Positions 24,276 to 33,412 of a DNA stretch of 64,000 bases are shown here, piece by piece; positions within the stretch are counted from its first letter, which is position 1; each line of letters opens with the position of its first letter. Under the pieces are notes generated by a model, which saw only the letters and a list, made by a program, of their open reading frames with translations, searched no databases and was not told the DNA's origin. The translations under genes were made by a program, and so were the position numbers. The stretch lies in contig CAXBPY010000002.1 of NCBI GenBank assembly GCA_963977675.1, positions 1 to 64,000 of the forward strand, read 5' to 3'. The DNA comes from CAXBPY01 sp003455275. GTDB lineage: Bacteria > Bacteroidota > Bacteroidia > Chitinophagales > UBA10324.

Positions 24276-26945
24276 TTACAGATTATAATTCTTGTCGAAA
24301 AAATCCATGTAGTCAGTGATGTTCTTACTGCTATAGAAGAGTTGCCAATTCTTATCATCAATAACAAATATGAAATAATCGCTTTCGCTTATATCATCAT
24401 AAAAAGACTGACTCGATGCATCAGAATAAAATTTCATTGCGTCATCCATATTCTTCATCTGCTTCACCTGAATTGCCTGTTGCTGACCAACCATTATGGA
24501 GCTCACTTTATAATTAGACAAAGAATAATTTTTAGTTATAAAATTCTGAAGCGAGTCATCCATGTTTTTAATCTCAGGATCATTTCCGGTGAATAAAATA
24601 ATAAAGTAATGAGGGTTGGTTTTATGCAAGGCGTAGATCGATTTCGAATTATCTGTTTGCGTAGAATCCTTTTTGGAATTTTTTCCGCTGTCTTTTGGCT
24701 TGTCTAAACCGAGTAGCAATTGCTTTGCTTTGTCTACTTCTTCTCCGGTCACATATTTCTTCACTATGTTTTTCAGTGAGTTTTTAAAAGTATCAGCCGG
24801 TTGAGTCTGTGCAACTGCGAATGAGCGGAGCAGAGCAAATTTTGCTGAAAGCGGATTGGGTTTGAACAGCGAATCGACATTATAAGTTTTCTGAAGTACG
24901 GCAGCATAATTTTTCTGCTGATATAAACTGAAGGTAACCTGGTAATAATTTTCTGCCTGTTTTTCACCTGCCTCTTTTTTCACGAGGTAATCAGGATCAT
25001 CGAGCAGTTTGGCAAAATCTGTGTTCGGATAATTCTTTAGTATAAGTTGTTTGTAATTATCCATTTGAACTTGAATGCCATCATTCATATACAATAAATA
25101 CAGCGCATAATAAGTGTTAGGTTCATTCGGAAATTTCTGATATCGTTTCAGCAAATCTTCAAAAGTCTTTTTTGCAAAATCATAATCACGAAGATCTTCT
25201 TTGTAAATGGTGCCTGCATTATAGAGCGCATTCTGGATTTTTAAATCGCTTTTACCTTTTTCCACTGGAGAAAAAGGGATATCCTTCATCAGGTCATCGC
25301 GCGTAAGTTTTCCTGAAGAAGTATTATTTCCATTAGCATCCTGATTGTTGGTTGCAGTTCCGTCTACATCATTATTTGCTTTATTGCTGCGGCGCCAGTT
25401 GTCTTCATTCACCCGGTTGCCCCACTTTTTCTTAAAATCGTTGTAACCTGCACCCTTTGTTGCCGGATTATAAAAATACCAGCTGCCGGTAGTGAGTGTC
25501 TTATCTTCCTGCTTGTTGCCTTCAATTACCTGAACATCATTATTTGCTTCGGCCGAATCTTTTTTAAGTTGTTCTTCATACTTGTCAATCATTGCATCCA
25601 AAAACTTATTGAGTTCGTTTTTGTCCATCGAAGCCAGGTGCTGCAAACTGTCTTCGTGAGCCACTACATTAAGATTGGCCACAAGCTTGTCCAGAATTTC
25701 TTTTCGGTGAAAAACTTCATCGTATTTATCCATGCTTTTGCTGACAAACAAAGCGGTGCTGTCATAAAACTTATCAGCACTTATATATTGACGAGCATCA
25801 AAATCAATTTCTGCAAGCTTGAGGTATGAGAGTGCCTTTTGGCTGACATTGGTTGTACTGGCATCGATTGATTTCACAAGGTATTTAACAGCGGCAGGAT
25901 TTAGATTTTGTTTCAGATACACTTCGGCCATTGTATAATAAATCTGATCAAGGAATTCGTCGAACTTTCCATCCTTCGAAAGTTTCTCGAGCAAGGCAAG
26001 CACATCGTCTGCTGAAGTTTTTCCGGAGCCATTAAATGATTTTGCAATATTGATATAGGAATAGAATTCCATTTTATAAGCAGGTTTCAGAGCAATAACT
26101 TTTTTGAAATATTCAATTGCCTTATCAGAATTATTGGTAAGCTGATATAGCTGAGCTAAAATATAAGTGTATCGCTGCCGGTCCTTTTTACTCTTTGTCA
26201 GAGCAATTGCTTCCTTCATTGGTAATATGGCTTCCTTCCATCTTTCCTGTTTTATATATAGCTGTGCATTTATCAAAGCATATTCATCTCTAAGGTCAAA
26301 CGGAAAATTTTTATCAGTGTCGAGCAATTTCATTATGCTGGCGGCATCGTCGTAATTTTTAATCTCAATATAAGTTTTAAGAAGCCACAGCAGCGACTGA
26401 TATCGTACTGGTTTTTGGTGAAGAAAACTAAGCAAGCCTTCGCGCGTTTTCATCCACGGAATAGTGACATCATCTACTTTAATTTTTTTTCCTGTAGTAG
26501 ATTTCTTTTTCTTACTGTCATCTTTAAATGCGGCAGATACATATTGAAATGTTGCGAGTGCATCCTCATAATCTTCTTTATAGTAATAGGATTGTCCAAT
26601 GAGATAATAGCAATCATCTACCCACTTGCTTTTCGGGTGCAACTTAGTTACAACAGTGAGGCGTATAATGATTGAATCGAAATCACTTTTAGATCCTCCG
26701 CTGGCTTCTTCATCTTTAAAAAGCGGAAGCAACCGGGTGTAATCATCTTCGAGCGAGGAGGTCATGTTCTCCTTCAGGTGATTAAGTTTCAGTTTTCCAT
26801 AATAATAACCATTATACCGGGCAGTGGTATTATGATAAAACCTGCCGAGCAACGACATCTTGCTTCCGTTTTTGCTTCCGGAACACGCAGCAAGCAGTAA
26901 TACGATTGCTGCAGTAAGCAGCACAACTGATTTTTTGTTATTCAA
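24276..26945 (-). CDS. sprE: T9SS/gliding lipoprotein SprE (PorW)
   Basis: Large outer-membrane-directed TPR lipoprotein needed for type IX secretion and gliding in the phylum. The 889 aa protein has a lipoprotein signal with lipobox LAAC (Cys21), the family opening FYHNTTARYNGYYYGKLKLN, many TPR-like repeats (for example DDCYYLIGQSYYYKEDYEDA and NNSDKAIEYFKKVIALKPAY), an Asn/Asp/Ser-rich linker near 480-560, more TPRs (FAKKTFEDLLKRYQKFPNEP), and a C-terminal domain ending YMDFFDKNYNL. It is first in a two-gene unit with PBP1A. Confidence 0.88.
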   Translation of the reverse strand: MNNKKSVVLLTAAIVLLLAACSGSKNGSKMSLLGRFYHNTTARYNGYYYGKLKLNHLKENMTSSLEDDYTRLLPLFKDEEASGGSKSDFDSIIIRLTVVTKLHPKSKWVDDCYYLIGQSYYYKEDYEDALATFQYVSAAFKDDSKKKKSTTGKKIKVDDVTIPWMKTREGLLSFLHQKPVRYQSLLWLLKTYIEIKNYDDAASIMKLLDTDKNFPFDLRDEYALINAQLYIKQERWKEAILPMKEAIALTKSKKDRQRYTYILAQLYQLTNNSDKAIEYFKKVIALKPAYKMEFYSYINIAKSFNGSGKTSADDVLALLEKLSKDGKFDEFLDQIYYTMAEVYLKQNLNPAAVKYLVKSIDASTTNVSQKALSYLKLAEIDFDARQYISADKFYDSTALFVSKSMDKYDEVFHRKEILDKLVANLNVVAHEDSLQHLASMDKNELNKFLDAMIDKYEEQLKKDSAEANNDVQVIEGNKQEDKTLTTGSWYFYNPATKGAGYNDFKKKWGNRVNEDNWRRSNKANNDVDGTATNNQDANGNNTSSGKLTRDDLMKDIPFSPVEKGKSDLKIQNALYNAGTIYKEDLRDYDFAKKTFEDLLKRYQKFPNEPNTYYALYLLYMNDGIQVQMDNYKQLILKNYPNTDFAKLLDDPDYLVKKEAGEKQAENYYQVTFSLYQQKNYAAVLQKTYNVDSLFKPNPLSAKFALLRSFAVAQTQPADTFKNSLKNIVKKYVTGEEVDKAKQLLLGLDKPKDSGKNSKKDSTQTDNSKSIYALHKTNPHYFIILFTGNDPEIKNMDDSLQNFITKNYSLSNYKVSSIMVGQQQAIQVKQMKNMDDAMKFYSDASSQSFYDDISESDYFIFVIDDKNWQLFYSSKNITDYMDFFDKNYNL

Positions 26946-27178
26946 CTGATACCTGTTTTATCCGGCGAGAATTTGTTTCAACGCTTTTAATCAATGAAAA
27001 TTGTTTTGAAAGAAATCAAATATATGGCTGGCAAATGAAGTGGTTACCAAAAAATCCCACACCGGATTGTTAGAATGAAATGAATTTGAATTTCAAAGTT
27101 TGAGATTCTGCTTTATCGAGATTCCAGAAGAAAACTTTTGTTTTTTGAATTACTATTTTGCACCTTCAATCAAGAGAA

Positions 27179-27898
27179 TTGAACTGGCTCAAAACAATTT
27201 ACGGAATATATGGAATGCTGATGATAACATTGGTGGTCATTATATCTGTCCCCATTTACTTTCTGGTATTCGCCACCAACATTTTCGGAAAACAAACTCC
27301 GCATGGTGCTCACAAGATCACGATTGCCGCTTCCAAAGCGGTTTTTATTTTCTACTTAATCCGGGTTCGGGTGATGCGAAAACCAACTTTTGATCCCGAA
27401 AAAACTTTTGTGTTTATAAGCAATCACACTTCACTCCTTGATGTGCCGGCGTGCGCACTGGTTACTCCCGGAACATTTCGTTACCTGGCAAAAGAAGAAC
27501 TGACGAAGGTTCCGCTATTCGGTTATATCATCCGCAAACTTTATCTGAGTGTGAACCGAAAGGATGAAGAAAGCCGTGCACGAAGCATGAACAACATGCT
27601 TGCCTCGCTTAAGGATGGAATCAGCATATTTATTTTCCCGGAAGGAACGAGGAATAAAACCGATCAACCTCTTGCAAAATTTTATGATGGAGCTTTCCGG
27701 TTGTCATTAGAGACTAATACTCCAATAGTCCCAATGACCATTCTTAATTCGAAAAAACTTTTGTGGAAATTTCAGCTGCGCCCTGGTTACCTTGATTGCT
27801 ACTGGGGCGAGCCTATTTACCCTTTGACAGGCGAATCAATTGAGAGTCTGAAAGAGAAGGCACAGAATCAGATGATGAAATATTTATTGCATCAGTGA
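27179..27898 (+). CDS. plsC: 1-acyl-sn-glycerol-3-phosphate acyltransferase
   Basis: Acylates lysophosphatidic acid to phosphatidic acid at the inner membrane. Motif I NHTSLLD (H-x4-D), the substrate-binding FPEGTRN, and IVPMTI are present after an N-terminal membrane helix. No ATG fits. The frame can open at a TTG at 27158, but that codon sits inside a TATTTTG promoter-like box, so the TTG at 27179 (MNWLKTIYGIYGM) is preferred, giving 239 aa. The 3' end overlaps the convergent lipoprotein gene by 86 bases. Confidence 0.87.
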   Translation: MNWLKTIYGIYGMLMITLVVIISVPIYFLVFATNIFGKQTPHGAHKITIAASKAVFIFYLIRVRVMRKPTFDPEKTFVFISNHTSLLDVPACALVTPGTFRYLAKEELTKVPLFGYIIRKLYLSVNRKDEESRARSMNNMLASLKDGISIFIFPEGTRNKTDQPLAKFYDGAFRLSLETNTPIVPMTILNSKKLLWKFQLRPGYLDCYWGEPIYPLTGESIESLKEKAQNQMMKYLLHQ

Positions 27899-28556
27899 TC
27901 TCAATATCTTTCGGGATATCAAACAAGCTATCTGCTACTTCAACATTTTCCCTTATTTCTGTTGCAATCATTTCCATATATGATTCTCCAATCTGCACTG
28001 TTGAGTGCAATGGAATTTTGTTCCATACTTCATAGCGGCCCTGCAACTGCAAATCAGGATTATCTATAATATAAACTGTGCAGGAGCGGCCCAGATTTTC
28101 AACCTCGCCGGCTTTTTTAATACCGAATTGTTCCATGGTTTGTGGAGTTATACTCGAAAAATCTGCGTGCATGGGATTAAAACTTCCCTTGTTAACTGAT
28201 TTGGTTCCTGTTTTTTTTTCAGGTGAATAGATATAAGTGATGCTGTTCTTAGTTACCGTAACCGAGCGGTTTACAATTTCGCCTCCGTTATATTTCAGTT
28301 TTGTATCTGTGATGGCGCAGTATTTATCACCGTATTCATCAAAGTAAATTGTTGTTTCTACATCGGAACCCAGTACCGGCTTAACACTTTTCATTGTAAG
28401 CTGAGCAGATCTTAATCCGAACTTACGCTCATCTGCAGGCAGCATTCCTTCTTCTTGTTTTGTGATTGTTTCATTCTTTTTTGAAGAAAAAAAATCACAC
28501 GAGGTAATAAAAAGCAGAATGAATAAATAGGAAGGAAAAAAAAGTTTGAATCGCAT
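27813..28556 (-). CDS. Hypothetical lipoprotein (DUF4412-like?)
   Basis: 247 aa with a lipoprotein signal, MRFKLFFPSYLFILLFITSC (lipobox ITSC), then a Ser/Lys-rich spacer. The body has beta-rich segments, e.g. TTIYFDEYGDKYCAI, SITYIYSPEKKTG and LGRSCTVYIID, reminiscent of periplasmic LolA-like or DUF4412 proteins that monitor or bind lipidated or metal ligands, but the match is weak. It is the third gene after a histidine kinase and response regulator (64 bases from the regulator), so it may belong to that signalling unit. Its last 86 bases overlap plsC on the other strand. Confidence 0.6.
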   Translation of the reverse strand: MRFKLFFPSYLFILLFITSCDFFSSKKNETITKQEEGMLPADERKFGLRSAQLTMKSVKPVLGSDVETTIYFDEYGDKYCAITDTKLKYNGGEIVNRSVTVTKNSITYIYSPEKKTGTKSVNKGSFNPMHADFSSITPQTMEQFGIKKAGEVENLGRSCTVYIIDNPDLQLQGRYEVWNKIPLHSTVQIGESYMEMIATEIRENVEVADSLFDIPKDIEITDAINISSSDSVPSLSDSQLIRLSKGK

Positions 28557-28620
28557 TCGATGAATGAAGAGTCAAACTTAATGATTGAAAATATTAAACG
28601 GAATAATTCTTAACCTTCGT

Positions 28621-29316
28621 TCAATCCACAAACTTGTAACCTACTCCGCGAATGGAGAAGAAATGCTTGGGATCACGGCTATCTTTTTCAAAGTACCGGC
28701 GGAAGGCAAGAATAAAATTATCAATGGTACGGGTGCTGGGTGTGATGTCGTAGCCCCAAACTGTGGTAAGAATTTGCTGGCGGCTTACAACTTCATTTTT
28801 TCGGTCAATCAAAAGTTTCAACAGAGCCGCTTCGCGTTGAGTGAGCTGGATTTTTTTTCCTTTGTTTCCTTTTGCTACAAAAGTTTTGAAATCAATTTCA
28901 TTAGTGCCAAAAGAAACTGTGGCAATTTTTTTATCTTTCACAGTTCCACGAAGACTATGGCGTACAAGGTTTTTAACCCGAAGTAATAACTCTTCAAGGT
29001 TAAAAGGTTTGGTTAGGTAATCATCAGCTCCAAGTTTTAGTCCCATCACTTTATCTTCACTGGTATCTTTTGCAGTGAGAAATAAAATTGGGGTTTCGCG
29101 GTCAGTGATCCTGATTTTTTCACACACCTGAAAACCATCCATGTCGGGCATCATGATATCGAGAACAATTAGGTTAAACCGTTGTTCTTTGTGTGTTTTA
29201 ATTGCCTGCACGCCATTCATAGCAGTCACCACTTCATAGTCTTCCATTTCAAGATTCATCTTTATTACATCAAGAAGATTTTTTTCGTCTTCTACCACAA
29301 GAATTCTGTTTGCCAT
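28621..29316 (-). CDS. OmpR-family response regulator
   Basis: 231 aa DNA-binding regulator. The receiver domain (1-120) has acidic residues at DEK (10-12), Asp53 in VLDIMMPDMDG, FLTAKD and LTKPFNLEELL. The C-terminal winged helix (about 130-231) has LTQREAALLKLLIDRKNEVV and the typical wing and recognition segment around YDITPSTRTIDNFI. The gene lies 20 bases downstream of the histidine kinase, so kinase and regulator form a cognate pair resembling RprXY of the phylum. Target genes are unknown. Confidence 0.93.
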   Translation of the reverse strand: MANRILVVEDEKNLLDVIKMNLEMEDYEVVTAMNGVQAIKTHKEQRFNLIVLDIMMPDMDGFQVCEKIRITDRETPILFLTAKDTSEDKVMGLKLGADDYLTKPFNLEELLLRVKNLVRHSLRGTVKDKKIATVSFGTNEIDFKTFVAKGNKGKKIQLTQREAALLKLLIDRKNEVVSRQQILTTVWGYDITPSTRTIDNFILAFRRYFEKDSRDPKHFFSIRGVGYKFVD

Positions 29317-29336
29317 AGTGATTTGGGTTTATTGGT

Positions 29337-30356
29337 TTATTCAGTCATTGGGTCATTTGCTTTTGTTGAAGCTTTGGGAATATGTATTTCAAATACAGTA
29401 CCTCTGGGTTCATTATCTTTTACATAAATTTTTCCGTTTAACATTAGCAGAAGTTCTTTTACCATAAACAGACCGATACCGGTTCCAGGTGCGGTGCGTG
29501 TTTCTTCGTTTCCGATGCGGTAAAATTTTCCGAAGATTTTTTCTTTCTCCGCATTCGAAATACCTAATCCCTCATCAGTTACAGATAGGATAATTTCGTT
29601 TTTCTCTTCAATGAGCGTTCCATATACCTCTGTTGCGTCCGGTGAATATTTCACGGCATTGTCCACAATATTGTTGATGATCGTTTGCAAAGCCATCTTA
29701 TCTCCCCGTACCATGAGTGAAGGTTGTATTTTAAAAAATATTTTTTTCCGGCTTCCATATACTTCATGAGCTTTAGAAAATATTTCTTCTGTTATAGCGG
29801 AAAGATTGCATATACCCGATTCAGGTTTGTAACTATGATCTTCAATACGGGCAGAAAGAAGAAGATTATCAACTAAAATTTTTAATCGTTCTACATCATT
29901 GAGGGCATTGTTTATCAGTTTGAAATATTTTTCGTCATCGAGCTTGTGCTTTTTCATTAAGGTTTGAAGAGAAATTTTGGTTGATGCAAGCGGGCTCTTC
30001 AGTTCGTGAGTAATTGAAAGCAGAAAATTTTTCTGGCGCCGGTTCAATTCTATTTCTTTTCTGAAACTCCGGTAGAGTTGAACAGTCCCGGCAAAAAGAA
30101 GGAACATCATTACTAATCCTTCGCTTAGAATCATTGTCCGCTGCCGCTCGTACTTTGATTCAAGATCTTTATATTCTTTTGAGCTGAGCAGCAACTCTTC
30201 TGTTGGATATGCTTCTGCGTTTGTTAGTTGCAAAACTTTTTTTTCTTCAAGAAAAGTTTCTTTGTTTTTTTCAGTGAGAAGTATGGTCCACCAGCTGAAA
30301 GAAATAAACATGTAAATCACCATCACATAGAAAAAAATAACCGGACCTTTTCTCAT
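29337..30356 (-). CDS. Membrane sensor histidine kinase
   Basis: 339 aa. Two membrane helices (about 7-27 and 78-96) enclose a short periplasmic loop of about 50 residues, so sensing is likely through a small domain or the membrane. HisKA follows with His117 in SITHELKSPLAS, then HATPase_c with N-box INNIVDNAVKYSP, G1 DEGLGIS and G2 GTGIGLFMVK. No HAMP domain is evident. First gene of the kinase-regulator-lipoprotein cluster on the minus strand. Confidence 0.93.
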   Translation of the reverse strand: MRKGPVIFFYVMVIYMFISFSWWTILLTEKNKETFLEEKKVLQLTNAEAYPTEELLLSSKEYKDLESKYERQRTMILSEGLVMMFLLFAGTVQLYRSFRKEIELNRRQKNFLLSITHELKSPLASTKISLQTLMKKHKLDDEKYFKLINNALNDVERLKILVDNLLLSARIEDHSYKPESGICNLSAITEEIFSKAHEVYGSRKKIFFKIQPSLMVRGDKMALQTIINNIVDNAVKYSPDATEVYGTLIEEKNEIILSVTDEGLGISNAEKEKIFGKFYRIGNEETRTAPGTGIGLFMVKELLLMLNGKIYVKDNEPRGTVFEIHIPKASTKANDPMTE

Positions 30357-30468
30357 AACCTAAAAGTATTTAAGCTTTTTGAAAAAAATTTTTTGAAAAA
30401 ATCTTTTGACAATAATGTGACAAAGGAAATTTTGAAATGAATCTGAAAATTAATTTTCTGTTCAGATT

Positions 30469-31479
30469 TCAATTCTTCATTTGGTCAATAATAGGGTTCA
30501 CATTCTTAAACCAAACGGAAGGAAAAAGCGCCATGTAAAAAGAGCCATAATACCCTGCAGGCAACACGGGACTATCTGCATGAGATCTTAATTCATAAAA
30601 TGGTTTCGCGGCATGATTGTGATGATCACTGTGTCTGGATAATTCAAGAAGCGAAAATCGGCTGGGAAGAAAATCTGATTGCCAGCTATGGGTGGCATTC
30701 ACTTTTTCATTTTCATTTCGGGTCAACCCATAATGTTCTATGTAATTGACATATTCTAGAAGGAGAATTGAAATGAAACTCTGATTTAAAAAGGCAAACA
30801 GAGAAGTGCTTCCTAAAAAAAATCCGACATAAAAATTTAGCACCAACTGAATCAATACTATCATCACTACAAAATTTTTAAGTGAGAAAGAAGATGCATT
30901 TTCTTTTTTTAAACGATTGGTTTCAATTCGGAAAGCGCTGAAGAATTGCTGCGGGATGGTCCTGAATATGAAATGGTAAACGGATTCTCCGTAACGCGCT
31001 GTAGCCGGATCATTTTTTGTTCCAACTAACTTGTGATGATTTTTGATATGCTCAATGTAAAAATGTCCGTAGTTAACTTGTATGAGGTTCAGGATACCCA
31101 GCATCCTGAAAATTTTTTTCTTCCGGTGAATCAATTCATGAGCAGAAGTTATGCCGGCCATTCCGCTGTTCAGTCCAGTAGAAACGCTCGCCACCCAAAT
31201 CCATATTCCGTTGATGGTTCCTGATTTTATTCCGTAAAACATACTGGTCAAACAAACCATCATTGTGATCACATGAAGCATCAGAATGAAATCTGGAATG
31301 AAACCTTGCTGTTGATTTTCAGCTGTGTCTTCCGGAAAGAATTTTTCTGAAAATGTCATAATCACTAAGAGGAAAACTGCATTCATAACAGTATACCACC
31401 CTCCCAGCAGATTCCCTGAAATTACAAATGGAACAGAAGACAAACTCCATAAATATTTTAGTGAAAAATGCATCTTCAT
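30469..31479 (-). CDS. AlkB-type membrane alkane hydroxylase
   Basis: Integral-membrane di-iron oxygenase family that hydroxylates alkanes or related chains. The 336 aa protein has all the family histidine motifs: HELIH (114-118), HIKNHH (144-149, AlkB reads EHxxGHH here), NYIEHYGLTR (the characteristic NYxEHYGL signature) and HSDHHNHA near 287, with about five to six membrane helices. Rubredoxin and rubredoxin reductase genes are not adjacent. Substrate may be alkanes or a membrane lipid. The ATG at 31479 lies 5 bases from a perfect -7 box, so the mRNA may be leaderless, or the second ATG (31473) is used. Confidence 0.85.
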   Translation of the reverse strand: MKMHFSLKYLWSLSSVPFVISGNLLGGWYTVMNAVFLLVIMTFSEKFFPEDTAENQQQGFIPDFILMLHVITMMVCLTSMFYGIKSGTINGIWIWVASVSTGLNSGMAGITSAHELIHRKKKIFRMLGILNLIQVNYGHFYIEHIKNHHKLVGTKNDPATARYGESVYHFIFRTIPQQFFSAFRIETNRLKKENASSFSLKNFVVMIVLIQLVLNFYVGFFLGSTSLFAFLNQSFISILLLEYVNYIEHYGLTRNENEKVNATHSWQSDFLPSRFSLLELSRHSDHHNHAAKPFYELRSHADSPVLPAGYYGSFYMALFPSVWFKNVNPIIDQMKN

Positions 31480-31483
31480 AGTT

Positions 31484-31506
31484 CAAAAATAATTTTTCTA
31501 TTTTGC
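31484..31506. promoter_or_regulatory. Divergent promoter region between the AlkB-like and T9SS cargo genes
   Basis: On the minus strand TATTTTTG (31491-31484) is a perfect TAnnTTTG match pointing to the AlkB-like gene, with TTC at the -33 position 19 bases away. On the plus strand a CTATTTTGCCC stretch (31498-31508) points to the cargo gene. The two boxes are nearly back to back. Confidence 0.4.
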
Positions 31507-31524
31507 CCTCGAAAAGATTTTTAC

Positions 31525-33306
31525 ATGAAAAAATTTCTACTTCTGTTTCTAATCTGTGTTTTTTCCTGTTCTGAAAATTTCGCTCAATGTCCGGGATGTA
31601 ATATCAATACTGCTTATACTTCACCCGGTATTTATCCAAATCCACTTCCGGATGGAACACAAGGACAACCCTATGATCAGGATGTAACATTTGTAATGTT
31701 TACAGATACGCAGGGGCTTACTGTAAATTATTTTAAAATAATTTCAGTCAGCAATTTGCCGTTCGGATTAAATTGGGAGTGCAACAATTCCGCGAATGGA
31801 TGCGTGTATGATCCTGCAACCAGCATATATGGATGTGTTAAAGTATGCGGAACTCCGCTTCAAAATGGTACATACAACATTGCGGTTGGTGTTCTGGCAA
31901 ATCTTGCAGTCGTTGGGGATCAGAGTTCTACTATAAATATAGGACTAACAATCAATCCACCTTCAGGTGGTAACCCAAGTTTTACTTTGACACCTACCAG
32001 CGGCTGCGATTCTATATCTGTTGATTTTGATGCGCTGATAAATGGTACTCCAAACCCAACAAACTATTCCTGGAATTTTGGAAATGGAAATAGCGGGACA
32101 CAAATGCACGAGACACAGACATACACGACACCGGGAAATTATAATGTAACACTTCAAACCGACATCCTTGGATTCATTTTAACAGATGTAAGTGTGAATT
32201 CTGTAAATGGAAACTGGTGCGGCGATGTTGAAGAACCTAATATTCCTTTTGTTGGTTGTTCGGGCGATCCTGACCTGGTTTTTATAATTGCTGATCAGGG
32301 AGGAAATACTATTTATACATCTTCAGAAGCTACTGATATGCAATCAGCCAGTTGGAACGGACTAAATGTTTCGCTACTCTATCCACCTTTTTCCATTACC
32401 ATTTGGGATATTGATGTCGTATCTCAAAATGATAATTTAGGAACTTTTGCTTTCAATGGAACTTCAGCCGGAGTATTTCCTTTTAACGGTGCGGGCGGAA
32501 CATCAGGAACAATAACTATCGCAACTACTGTTCTTGCAACTTATAATGATACTGCTATCGTTTCGGTTTTTGATTCGCCTGCTATTCCGGTTATTTCCTT
32601 CTCACCAAACGACACCATGTGCAATGGTGATACAATAATATTATCTATCAGCAATCCGAATAACTATGCAGTGCAGTGGTATAATGATTCTACTCAAATT
32701 GTCAATGCAACTGCCAATCAATATGCAGCAAGCACTACAGGAAATTACTCGGTAGTAGTTACAAACTCAAATGGGTGCTCAAAAGGTTCAGCTGTCACTC
32801 ATATAACCGAACAACCAACACTGCCTACAATTACTTTTCAGATCCACGCCGACACACTGCAAACTTTTTTAACTAATTACAATCTGCAATGGTTTCTTGA
32901 TGGAGCCCCGATTTCGGGAGCAACGAATGATACATACATAATTTCTGACAGCGGAGAATACTTCCTATTGGCAAGTGATATTTTTGGGTGTGAGAGAAGT
33001 TCTGATACCTATCAGATTAATTATTCCATCTCACCCAATTTGCTTGAAAACATTTCAACTAATGTTTACCCAATTCCTGCAAAACACTTTATTCAAATAG
33101 ATATTGCTGGCTGGAAAACCGGTAATGCTGATTTAAGTTTAATCGATATGGCCGGCCGAATTATTTATTCTGAGGAAATTTCTTCAGATAATTCCGGGTT
33201 AAGAAAAATTACACTGGAACTTAAAGATATAAGCGATGGATTTTATGTTTTAAAAATTGAAGGTTCAAATATTCTTATTCATCGCAAAATTGTCATCCGA
33301 GAGTAG
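31525..33306 (+). CDS. Large T9SS cargo protein with PKD and Ig-like domains
   Basis: 593 aa from the ATG at 31525 (an earlier in-frame start at 31468 would precede the signal peptide). Signal MKKFLLLFLICVFSCSENFAQ. Residues about 22-150 form a module shared with the next gene (GIYPNPLPDGTQGQPYDQDV, then CVKVCGTPLQNGTYNIAVGV). A PKD domain follows (NYSWNFGNGNSGT, TYTTPGNYNVTLQT), then a C2-like segment (GDPDLVFIIADQGG, ITIWDIDVVSQND), two Ig-like repeats (YAVQWYNDSTQI; YNLQWFLDGAPISGA), and a type A sorting domain (VYPIPAKHFIQIDI to HRKIVIRE). Probably a cell-surface or secreted adhesion/binding protein. Confidence 0.82.
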   Translation: MKKFLLLFLICVFSCSENFAQCPGCNINTAYTSPGIYPNPLPDGTQGQPYDQDVTFVMFTDTQGLTVNYFKIISVSNLPFGLNWECNNSANGCVYDPATSIYGCVKVCGTPLQNGTYNIAVGVLANLAVVGDQSSTINIGLTINPPSGGNPSFTLTPTSGCDSISVDFDALINGTPNPTNYSWNFGNGNSGTQMHETQTYTTPGNYNVTLQTDILGFILTDVSVNSVNGNWCGDVEEPNIPFVGCSGDPDLVFIIADQGGNTIYTSSEATDMQSASWNGLNVSLLYPPFSITIWDIDVVSQNDNLGTFAFNGTSAGVFPFNGAGGTSGTITIATTVLATYNDTAIVSVFDSPAIPVISFSPNDTMCNGDTIILSISNPNNYAVQWYNDSTQIVNATANQYAASTTGNYSVVVTNSNGCSKGSAVTHITEQPTLPTITFQIHADTLQTFLTNYNLQWFLDGAPISGATNDTYIISDSGEYFLLASDIFGCERSSDTYQINYSISPNLLENISTNVYPIPAKHFIQIDIAGWKTGNADLSLIDMAGRIIYSEEISSDNSGLRKITLELKDISDGFYVLKIEGSNILIHRKIVIRE

Positions 33307-33336
33307 CTTATGTATTATATTTCAAACAATATCGTG

Positions 33337-33384
33337 TATTTTTGAAAACAAATATTTTGGCAATTAACATTTACAACTATTTTG
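33337..33384 (+). promoter_or_regulatory. Two tandem candidate promoters before the second T9SS cargo gene
   Basis: Upstream box TATTTTTG (33337-33344), with TTA 19 bases before it. Downstream box TATTTTG (33378-33384), with TTG at 33357-33359 and 18 bases between, ending ~29 bases before the ATG at 33413. Both fit the TAnnTTTG pattern approximately. Confidence 0.4.
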
Positions 33385-33412
33385 CACCCTGTGAAACAAA
33401 ACCGGTAACTGA

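Noticed and set aside
31468..31524. Earlier start for the first T9SS cargo gene
   Set aside because: It would place 19 residues ahead of a standard signal peptide and overlap the divergent promoter; the ATG at 31525 fits better.
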